A stretch of DNA of 64,000 bases from the NCBI GenBank assembly GCA_015039465.1, contig MU130477.1:844910-908909 (forward strand). Reading direction: 5' to 3'. The DNA comes from Phlegmacium glaucopus (taxonomy: Eukaryota; Basidiomycota; Agaricomycetes; Agaricales; Cortinariaceae). Under the pieces are notes generated by a model. That model saw only the letters and a list, made by a program, of their open reading frames with translations, had not been told where the DNA came from and made no database searches. Position numbers and translations under genes: made by a program. This document shows positions 10,444-19,539 of the stretch, in pieces; the first letter of the stretch is position 1, and each line of letters begins with the position of its first letter.

Positions 10444-12429
10444 TGTTCTGCACCAAGAAGCTTCCTTCCTCATGTCCATCACTTGAACCTCTAGCTGCTC
10501 TGCCTCATCCCACCTTCCCTGAAGCAAGTATGTGTATGCTAGCTTTGAAATGCTTGAGAGGGTGTCTGGATTTTCTGCACCAAAACACTTCTTCCTCATG
10601 TCCATCACTTGAACCTGTAGCTGCTCTGCCTCATTCCACCGTCCCTGACCATGGTATGTCAATGCTAGATTTCCCATGCTTATGAGGGTGTGTGGGTGTT
10701 CTGCACCAAGAACCTTCTTCCTCATGTCCATCACTTGAGTATCCAGCTCCTCTGCATTCTTGAACTCTGTATTTGCCCTCATTACCAGTGCAAAATTACT
10801 ATATTTATCATCATAGTACTGGCTGATAAGGCCCATCTGCCTTCCATGTAACTCATTTGCTTTGATATGTGGACGAATCAATCTCCACAGTGCATAATCC
10901 TCAGTGTGTACATGTAATGTATAATCCTCAGCAGTCAATCTCCATGGAATTGCACAGGACAATATGATGCCTCCCACCTCCCATATTCTTTGCTGCTCAG
11001 ATTTTGACATTCGCTCTCGACTCCAGCAGTGCACCAAAGGATGAACAGACAAAATTTCAGATGATTGTCCTCTTCTCATCAAGGAGAATGACAGAAGTAC
11101 ACCAATACCTTGCCCAAACAGAAAGTCATCCCAGTGACCATCATTGTCTAGTGCAAGTAGGGTATGATCCAATGAATTGATTGCTTGGGGTAGCTTTTCA
11201 GCCACCTCACTATCAATAGCATATTTCTTGGACTCTTCAGCAGCAGATTGGAATATGTCTTTAGAAATATCACTATGATGATAGAAAGCACATATTTGAA
11301 GAATCAGGATTGCAGCCTGGGCTGCTTGTGCAATTCCACTGTCACATTGTCCACTAGCTCTCCTTTCTATTTCTTTAAAGGATAGATCCCAAGTCCCATA
11401 CACTGTTTGATTATAATTGGATGCTCCTGTGAATGCAGCATCTGACATAAGAGTCTGACGATGTAAGGACAGTTGTCTCAGATATTTATTGAGATCACAT
11501 CTCCCAGCTTCAATATAAGCACCAGCATGATCAACAGCAAGAGGAATGTAGCCAAGTTCATTGACAATCCTCTTAGCAGCTTGTTGATGCTCAGGTAATG
11601 GAGCTAAACAGCTAGACTTGAGAAGTAGAGTTATAGCATCTGACTCCTCCATCTCACTGATTGCAATTCTGTTCTCAAATGAAACAATCCTTCCCATGGA
11701 TCTGTTTCTGCTAGTAATCAAGATATTACCTCTGTTACCTGGAGGAATGAACTTGGCCACCATCTCTGGAGAAGGGTCATCAGCATTATCAAACACAATC
11801 AACCATTCCTCTTGAATGTGAGATATCCACTGGAGGGCAGACTCAACTGAGCCATCTACACCACAACATTGTGCAGCAGGAATGGTGGATATCCCCTTGA
11901 ATGACATTGTAATGCTCTCAAGAGAGGAAGCATCAACCCAGAACACATGTGAAAAACTAGAGTAAGAAATGAATCCAGTGTTGTTGCAGATGTAATGTGA
12001 AGACACTTACCCGTCAGACATATCTTCTGTGAACTTGAGACAGATCTGGGTCTTTCCAATCCCTCCCAATCCCCAGAGGAGACAAGAACACCTTGACATT
12101 AGTTGACCATTAGTACGAGGACCAAAAATGTTTTTAAGTTTGTCGAGTACATCTTTCCGTCCAGTAAAGATTGGACTGGGGTTTGGTTTTTGGGGTACAG
12201 GAATCCCCACCTGTCCTTGGCCAGTATTGGCAGGGGACATATTGACTATATGGTTCTGGCAGATAAAACATGTACAATTATTGCGAAATCATTTGCACAG
12301 TATAAGAAAAGACTCACCAAAGTGCTGCCAACGATGAATACATTCTGGGCATTTGGAAAGAGACCCGAGCCAGAATGCTGAGTCTGTTGATCATCAGGAA
12401 TAGCCGAGAACAGCAGGTGTAATCAACTC

Positions 12430-12865
12430 ACCCAGGGATTTCGTTCTGATTCCGTAGATCCCAATTTGGCTTGCATCGCGGTATCAGGTGAGGAGACCGA
12501 AGCTTCTTCCGAAAGGACCGTAGGAGCAACTGAGACTTGGAGTTCATGGTAGGTCTGATCAACGACGACGATTGAGTTATGGATGTGATGGGCCGAGTTG
12601 AATGCTTACGCGAGTAAGATCATTGATCTCCACTAATGCAGAGACTGGGGCGGAGACTTGGAGTTCATGGGCGGTCTGATCGACGACAATTATTGAGTGA
12701 TGATGGATGTGATGGGATAAGTTGAACGCTTACGGGAAAAAGATCATTGGTCTCCAAGACAGATACTGGGACGGAGACTTGGAGTTCCTGGGTAGCCTAA
12801 TCAACGACGATGGATAAGTAATTTTGGACGCGATGGGCGAAGTTGAATACTCACAATAATGCCAA
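12430..12865 (-). repeat. Tandemly repeated exon-intron units in the NLR 5' region
   Basis: Three units with starts spaced 121 and 120 bases (common block GAGACTTGGAGTTC at about 12532, 12653 and 12773) each hold a short exon and its intron. On the minus strand the exons read HELQVSVAPTVLSEE, HELQVSAPVSALVEINDLTR and QELQVSVPVSVLETNDLFP. Each is bordered by GTAAGC/GTGAGT donors and GATCAG- or GATTAG-type acceptors. This is an expansion of one mini-exon by tandem duplication in the linker before the NTPase. Confidence 0.75.
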
Positions 12866-13051
12866 CGGCTTGATTACCTTGAGCGCTTTCAGCCGCAGCG
12901 CTGGCGGGAGCGGATGGCATGAGATCAGCGATGCTCGTTTTGGCTGTCGATGCCGATGTTGCTACTTCAGGTCTTGAACCAAGAGCGTCGGTGGCGGTCA
13001 GAGATGTGTGTTTTGTTTTCTTAGACTTAACAAGTTTCTTATAAATGCGCT

Positions 13052-13360
13052 TCATATCGCTAAACATTGGGTTGGGTCGCTCGATGCGCAGTAGGTGATG
13101 AGAGGCAAGAAGAAAGACGTTCTGATTACATAAGAGCTCTCACCACAAGGAACTGCCTCATGTCTGTGTACCTTTACAGACCACTTCCTCAAATTATCTT
13201 GTCGAAATTTGTATAATGAAAGATCATTTATATTGGCTAAATTGGTGGCCATCGATCGATGGATTTCTGAGCGCTGAGTGGTGTTAGTTATTATCCTTGA
13301 CGTACCCGATTTCACAGTGGTCCCACTCTCAGTGCCACCGAAAATTGTACCACTTGACAT
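13052..13360 (-). other. Unidentified open frame upstream of the NLR
   Basis: A 102-codon frame starting MSSGTIFGGTESGTTVKSGTSR, then a polar segment with KFRQDNLRKWSVKVHRHE. It overlaps the NLR start codon region in another frame and could be a first exon spliced into the NLR or a separate fragment. No family recognised. Confidence 0.3.
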
Positions 13361-13409
13361 ACTCTAAATGTCCCGATGGCCTAGTCTGATCATAAGGCTG
13401 TATATTTTA

Positions 13410-13850
13410 CTACCTATGTCTTCCTAATCTCGAAATAATCCGAGCTATGCGCGTGGCTCTGTTGATGGCAGCGTAGCAATCATGCGGAATGCGGTCAAAG
13501 GATTCTTTTAGGAACAAGACCAGCCAGCTAACCTGCGGAAGGGTGCATGAAAGATTGCGCAAAAATTCGGCATTACTAGTAACCAGTGGAGGACAACAGA
13601 TACAGTCGCAAGCGAAGCACATAGGAGGCTCATGAAGCTCAATGCCAGGGGAGGAAGAGATCCTCGTAATCAATCTGCTGAACAAGGCTTCACACACTCA
13701 CTCAAAAACATCGAGAGCCTGGGCAACCCTGCTGCGAAAGGCTTGTCTCAGAGATAACTTGGCGACATTTGGATCCACCTTCCGAAAAAGGGACACAGCG
13801 CGTCGTTGGTGGGCGAGGGGGAGCCCAGGCTCAGCATAAACAAGGTGGTG
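13410..13850 (-). other. Unidentified minus-strand open frames, possible NLR N-terminal remnant
   Basis: Two frames read through this stretch: HQRRAVSLFRKVDPNVAKLS near 13820-13690, and a 95-codon frame at 13697-13410 containing LRNLSCTLPQVSWLVLFLKE and a helical, Arg-rich end. They look like real coding sequence and lie just upstream of the NLR in the same orientation. An N-terminal helical domain of that gene is one possibility, but the link is not demonstrated. From 13860 to about 14310 nothing recognisable is seen. Confidence 0.3.
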
Positions 13851-14313
13851 CGAAAATTATTTTAGTGCATGGGTATCCACTAGCCTAAAGTGACAAGCAT
13901 AGAATTGAAGGTGAGACTGGAGGACTCAGCCTCCCTTGTAAGTGGCAGAGTTATTTGTTGAAGTCAGATAAGTAAATATAACCACCGGCAAACGCACAGC
14001 AACTGGGAAACGCACAGCAAGTCCAGCTTTGCCTCCCCTGTAACATAGTAGGGTTCAAGGCACAACACTAGGATTGATACTGGTCTGCAAGTGGTCAGAG
14101 ACTGCCGAAATTAGTAAAAGACGCTAGTCTCATCGACAGCAATGTTAATGTTAGAAGTTGTTGCCAGAGCCACTGTAGCTGTCCGGGCATTTCTTCCACT
14201 ATTCATGCTTTTAGGAGCCTGTATATAACGCGTGAAAGCACAGAAAGGACTCTCTGTTCAACCCAGTATGATAATACAACACAAAAAACAATTAATAGTC
14301 AGTCTGATAAACA

Positions 14314-17140
14314 TCAACCCCACGATGCAAGAAGAAAAGCAGCGAAAGACCCTCGACTGCGGAAACCTCCTCGCGGTATCCCTCGACCTCGATCACTCCC
14401 TGGAACGAACCCACGACCACCACGAAATCCTGGAACAAAACCTCTGCCTCCTCGTGGAGGCGCTCCTCCACGACTAGAGTTATGAGAGCGGATAAACGGT
14501 GTAGACGGCACTCCTGCTGCGCCAGGCGAAACAATTTCGACATGCGTTGTTGGAACTTGAGTATTTGGAGAAGGCGGTCCACCACAACCATTTACATAAC
14601 CTCCTCGCCATGCACCTCTATTTGGGTTAACCATGATGTGAACATACGAAGGTTGGTTTGGACTTTGGAGAGATTTTAAAACCAAGTCAGGGATATAGTT
14701 TACTTGAAATAAGAAAAAAGATGACTGACTTTACGGGAGGTGCAGGTCTGAAACCTAAAGCTGTCGCCTGTCCGGGTGCTGGTGTAATGGCTGGATATTG
14801 ACCCAAGCGAGGCTTGAAAGGCGCATTATTGTGAACAGGTGGCGGAGCTTTCGGATTGGTCGATGTGTGAGGATCAGTCAAATTCAGGCACGGATTGAAT
14901 CCAACTGTTGAGCCACGATATTGTGAACACCTAAAGAGAAGCAAAGTTTCAATCAAAAACGAAAAGGTCAACGAGTTCGACTGTCGAACGGACCGATTTC
15001 CTAGTGTGATACCAGACACCCCGTCAATACATCCATCGACTTGGCATTGAGGCCTACCATCACTCCTTTGACAGATAATGGGACGCCAATGAATCTTGAA
15101 CCATTGTTACACGATCTCCAAGTGCAAAACATTCGTTTTGAAGGCGATAAGCAACATGAGAAGGTTTGAGTACTGCCTGTCTTGGGATGCTTTGACAATC
15201 GCCTTCTTGATCAATCCAAGTGCTTTTCGTAATGGTATCAGCCAAAGCCTCAATTTCAGCTACGGTTTCCTTGAGAGAGCAAGCGGGTATTAGGAAGTTT
15301 GAATTTGGTCGACAGCGAGGATATCGGAGGATATCCAGTCATACCTTGGTCAACTGATCACAGTAAAGCGACACGGCCTCGAAATCTCTGACACACCTTT
15401 GGATTTGAGCCAACTCTTGATTTCCTCGACTTGTCCATCAGGATCGGGACCTGGAAGTGCATCTGCTGCCTTGATCATGCCTATTAATATACGTTAGCAA
15501 TTCATCCCTACAGAAAAGACGAACATAGCACATACCCTCTCCATTACCATCAAGACAACGAAAGACGGTTGGGAATTTGTTCTACAAAATAGGTAATCGT
15601 TACATAGGTTCGTCAACCACACAAAAAAGACGGAAATTCACCTCGTATTCTGTCAGCAATTCGACAGCTTTCTCGCTATAATCCCAGTTTCGACCTTCCT
15701 TCCTTGAATAATCAATTACTTTCAAACCCTTCGCTTCGTATTTCAAATCCGAGTCCCAAATTGTTCTGGTGATCTGATGTGATAACCATGAAACTCGAGT
15801 GGATCTTTCCCAACGCTCTTCCAGAGATCCCTACCATTTCGGCAGCCTTGAAAGAAGGGTGGTATCGAGTAGCTTTTCGATGAACAACGGCGTCTTTGAA
15901 TTTATCGATTTCTGCCTTCTCAGATGGAAAGAACTGGATAGAACATGTTTTAGTATAACATGAACGTATGCGGGGCAGGGGAAGGGTACGCACAGCAAGG
16001 ATAACAGACAAAGCTGTCTCCGTTATTGCAGACACTTGAACAGCAACGCCACAGGCGTGTTCTCCCAAGAAAGAGATTTTACCGCCTTCAGGGAAGTCTC
16101 TCGAAAGCTTAGGCAGCCTCTCTCCCCAAGAACCGAGGGTCCTCAGAAACAACCTCTGGCAAAGACAATTTGCACAAGTTGTTCCCATTCTTTATCGGGA
16201 CCTTCATGCTCTTTCACGAACGCGCCGCATTCCAGGCGTTTCAAACCTAGTATAAAAAAGACAATCGTCAATCATCTAGGTCAAAAAAAGAGCAGAACGA
16301 TACAAAAACAAAACAAGAATGACCGACTGACCTTTCAAAGGCCGAACATGCAGTAACACTTCAAGGTCACCAGTAACAATATCACATTGTTTCGAATACC
16401 TTCCCTCAATCCATTCAGCTTTCGACTTCCAATGATTCGATCCATGTAGAAATTACTTTCGCAGGACTTCCAGACGTAACTACGAACTTTTCATACTTGA
16501 ACATCAAATCCGAAACAACCCTTGATGCAAAAATGTCCAATTCATAAATGTCCTCTCATTAACCATCTCTCGTGCGATGTCTTGCGTTTTCCTGTCTTCA
16601 TACGTGTTCTTGATATGGATGATCACGGATTTGTTACGGCTTTCTGTTCCGTGTACGTTGACCCCATGATGGCCTAATGAAGTGGAATGTGGGAGGGTGT
16701 GGAGAGATGGGAATTCTGCCATGGCTTCGGCACCTAGAGCAGCTCCATCGCAGAGCCCTCGAATGAGGTGTAGTCCACCCAAAGTAGGTAGATCGAATGC
16801 TTCCATTATACAAGCACATTGATAGAAGGGAAAGAAGAATCCTGGTAACGATGATGGATAAACTGTCGTTTCGTCTGGGTTGAGAACTTGAGTTTAGTGC
16901 TCGTTCCCGAAGAGTTTCGATGTTGTTCCTCTGGTGTGAGACGATGTTCATGCGCTAAAAAAAATTGGTCAGAAATTTTATAGAAACAAAATAAACAAAT
17001 TCAACATACAGCTTTAAGCAACCTATCTTGATCAATAAATGGAATCTTCACAATCGCCTCCCAACCTTGTTTTTCCCGTTCCGATCCAACTCAAACTCCA
17101 ATGGATCAAAGTCGAGAATGGGCGAATACATCAAATGCTA
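14314..17140 (-). pseudogene. XRN1-like 5'-3' exoribonuclease, C-terminal half only
   Basis: Matches the region after the catalytic core of Xrn1, the cytoplasmic 5'-3' mRNA decay enzyme. The order on the minus strand is: SPILDFDPLEFELDRNGKNK and WEAIVKIPFIDQDRLLKA (about 17130-17010); RLTPEEQHRNSSGTSTK; EAFDLPTLGGLHLIRGLCDGA and SLGHHGVNVHGTESRNKSVIIHIKN (about 16800-16600); a central domain; the SH3-like segment LGDRVTMVQDS..VPLSVKGVMVGLNAKSMDV (about 15140-15010); QYRGSTVGFNPCLNLTDPH (about 14930-14870); and an RGG-rich tail (about 14500-14320). The N-terminal nuclease domain is absent and the frame is shifted at NGKNK/WEA. Several introns remain, so this is a truncated DNA-level duplicate or relic, not a retrocopy. 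Confidence 0.88.
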
Positions 17141-17239
17141 ATCGTACCCAAAAAAAAAGGTTGAGACCGACAAATGTAAAAAATAAATTTTGGGAAAAAA
17201 AGACAAACTCGATGTGCTACGCCAGGCTGGGAGTGCCCC

Positions 17240-18070
17240 CATCGACTATTCATAGGTGGAAATATCTACGTCCTGCTGGTGGATGGCCAAATCTCCCATT
17301 ACTCAGTTGAGCTTCTCGGGCTAACAGCATTGTTATCCTCGGGTATCCATCCCACTGCACACATGTACTTCAGGGGCTGGATGTAGTCTCCTTCGCGAAG
17401 ATGAAGAACGAGTTCAGAAGGGAAATCCAAAAGTTTGAAATTTGGAGATCTGTCGGAAAAGGTGAATTTTCAGGGGTCTTGGGGCCTTGGGGCGTGCGTT
17501 CCTCCGATCCTTGGGTGAAATTACATAATGCTGAGTTTGGAACAACTGGTGTTTGTCCATTTAATCCTGATGCAATTTCTGGAGAGCGGAGTCTTACCAA
17601 CTTGAACACAAAGACATCCTTCTCCATTCTCCAGCCCAGCCCGGTGCGAGCCATCATCACAGCAATGGGTAGCCATCTTTTGAATTTATCTCCTAGCACG
17701 CACACAGCCCAATTGCTAGCACATCCCATAACACACCTGACCAACCAGGCAACCGAGCAAGCCTATGATTGATCCACAGCTTGAGATGCCAACAAAGCGG
17801 ATGCGTGAAATATATGGCGCGCTAATGATGACGTTGTCCAGCTCTCTTCTTCTGTCGAAAACGCGGATAGCGTCTGCCTTCTCGCCAGCAGCCCAGGTTC
17901 TCGAGTACCTGCCAGAAATGCCCCAACCAGATATCAGTCTCACGAAGAATTACAGACACACATTGACGAACTCACCAAAAACTGCTCCTACTCACGCGAT
18001 ATTATTCGGACTCGGAAAGTCATTGATGAGGGGAAAAACGCGCCGGTTGTCGTCCAGCACGTTCATCTGA
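17240..18070 (+). pseudogene. pogo/Tigger-type DDE_1 transposase, C-terminal fragment
   Basis: The reading starts with a decayed DG..SHYSVELL stretch. IVILGYPSHCTHVLQGLDVV follows (about 17325-17385), then SFAKMKNEFRREIQKFE and GTTGVCPFNPDAIS. This is the conserved C-terminal half of the DDE_1 endonuclease of fungal pogo-like elements, including the block around the last catalytic Asp. The tail (about 17765-18070) is a polar region with IVRT/VIDEGK-like elements in shifted frames. The helix-turn-helix N-terminus is missing, and the left junction overlaps the end of the XRN1 relic near 17140-17240. Confidence 0.75.
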
Positions 18071-18270
18071 GTAAACTTGATCAATCCCTGGAGAGGAAGG
18101 GGAACAAAACAAAAGACGATCGCACCAGTTTTTTTTCCAAAAGGACATGATCTATATCTAACTACTGAGTGCTAAGCTGCGAGAGAGAAGGAGAACAAGA
18201 CAAAGAGGAAGAAAGATAACAGGTAGCTAAGGTTCGATCAACTAAAACCATAATCTATGGTTAGGGTTGG
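18071..18270. repeat. Short dispersed repeat, copy 2
   Basis: Same ends as the repeat at 3903-4030: GTAAACTTGATCAATCCCTG at the start and ATAATCTATGGTTAGGGTTGG at the end. This copy is about 200 bases long and preceded, like copy 1, by CATCTG. It follows directly on the end of the pogo fragment. Apart from the hairpin at 18497, nothing further is recognised from 18271 to 18620. Confidence 0.7.
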
Positions 18271-18496
18271 ACTCCAGCCTCCATGTCGATCCCACCGATA
18301 CCTGCTTCGGCGTCTTTCACCGCCAAATATTCCCATTTTTCAGGTCGAAAGTCGTGGAGCTTGTGTCAATAAATCGGTATTCATTACATAAGTCATTTTA
18401 CACGAGAAAGAAATATTGATCTGGGCCATTCTACCTCTATCTCATCCTGCCAATTTTGATCCCGACAATCTTGCTCAACTTCCACTAGTCTCGTAC

Positions 18497-18524
18497 CAAG
18501 ACCGTCCACGTGTGGACGGTCTTG
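18497..18524. repeat. Perfect 13-bp inverted repeat with 2-base spacer
   Basis: Arms CAAGACCGTCCAC and GTGGACGGTCTTG are perfectly complementary around GT. The structure is an isolated hairpin or dyad in otherwise featureless sequence; it could be a protein-binding dyad or a remnant of a subterminal repeat. Confidence 0.8.
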
Positions 18525-18626
18525 TCTGAAAGTCCGTCACATGGCAGGGCAGTGCACCCGAGGCACGACCATTAGATTAAAAATGTAGTCTTTGAAAAAA
18601 ATGATTACAATATCTTAGTTGCCGGT

Positions 18627-19028
18627 CTATGATAGCGTGACAAGTAATAAAATTACAGTATGCACGCGCTCGTAGTCATTCTGGGCCGTCAGAAGCATGC
18701 TGAGCAGCAGGGTCAGGCATGGGAGGAGGGTGTAATAAGTTTTCTTGATCTTATTGAGCCCAAATTCCGAGTTAATGAGCTCAGCAGTAAGACCTGAAGC
18801 TGCTAAACGGAGTCCATTGTCATGGTATGCCTTTGTGGACTCTTGAACCATGATTTCTGTGGCTTTTTGTGTGATACTGAGGTGCAATTTTGTCTTTGCA
18901 TTGCCGGAGGGAACATTAGATAGCCAGGCCGCTAGGATACACTCGGGACTATACACTGCTGGCAGAGGAGTATTGACAGCTAATGAAAATGTTTGGGAAA
19001 TTTTTTGATCGTTGTTTAAATTTCGCAA
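18627..19028 (-). other. Unidentified 133-codon frame
   Basis: Open minus-strand frame beginning MRNLNNDQKISQTFSLAVNT, with a central helical part and a hydrophobic C-terminus (LLPCLTLLLSMLLTAQ). The first 35 codons or so (DNA about 18950-19030) recur on + at about 39215-39300, but the rest does not. The shared start is therefore probably repeat-derived. No family recognised. From about 19030 to 19400 only A/T-rich sequence is seen. Confidence 0.3.
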
Positions 19029-19030
19029 TC
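18950..19030 (-). repeat. About 80-100 bp repeat shared with 39215-39300
   Basis: The minus strand here and the plus strand at 39215-39300 share AATTTAAACAAYGATCAAA, CCCAAACATTTTCATTAGC and CCTCTGCCAGCAGTG almost base for base. Homology stops right after CAGCAGTG. Confidence 0.75.
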
Positions 19031-19539
19031 ATTTACCTTGGGTAATAAATAATTTAAAAATGAATCATTTCCCCAATGGGAAATTTATTGTAGTACGCAA
19101 CATACATGGTTAATTTTGTCAATTGTAAAAGTAATTGTTTTGCTCAAATTTGCGGAACTCGAATATAAATGAGGAAGGAAAAAAGTGTCCAAAATTTGCC
19201 AAAATGGGATATGAAACAATTGCGGGAAGTAAAAAATCCAAACAAAACGATACATATGTCCAAAAAAGTTACGACCCGAGAATGAAAGATTCATTAACAC
19301 ATTTGGCAATAATGAAATATTTTTGTAAATGAAGTATTCAACAAATATCAAAATTAATCACCCCCTGAAGTCATCGCCACCGACAGCGATCAGCGACTCA
19401 CCAAGATCTTCAAAAAAAAAAGAAAAAAAAAAGTAGTCCTTTCAAAATGTTCAGCTTTTGAAAAAAATAAATATGATCTAAGAAAAAAAATGTACAAATA
19501 TTTGGGGTATGCTGTATGCATTGAAGATGAAGGACATTC

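Larger units (their letters stand above)
9912..13067 (-). pseudogene. NOD-like receptor: NACHT/NB-ARC NTPase with TPR repeats (disabled)
   Basis: Fungal NLR of the STAND class, a nucleotide-driven switch used in non-self recognition. The 5' part encodes a basic start (MFSDMKRIYKKLVKSKK), several short repeated exons and a FPNAQNVFIVGSTL exon typical of basidiomycete NLRs. The NTPase exon (12240-12007) has the P-loop GLGGIGKTQ. After a short intron come Walker B-like EEWLIVFDNADD, ILITSRN, a GLPL-like LGYIPLAVDHAGAY and a winged-helix region. The C-terminus has 42-residue TPR units (RWNEAEQLQVQVMDMRKK..GAE.PDTL). One TPR unit has an extra base at about 10460-10475, shifting the frame. A solo LTR sits at 10171-10438. 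The last TPR and tail continue at 10151-9912. Confidence 0.88.
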
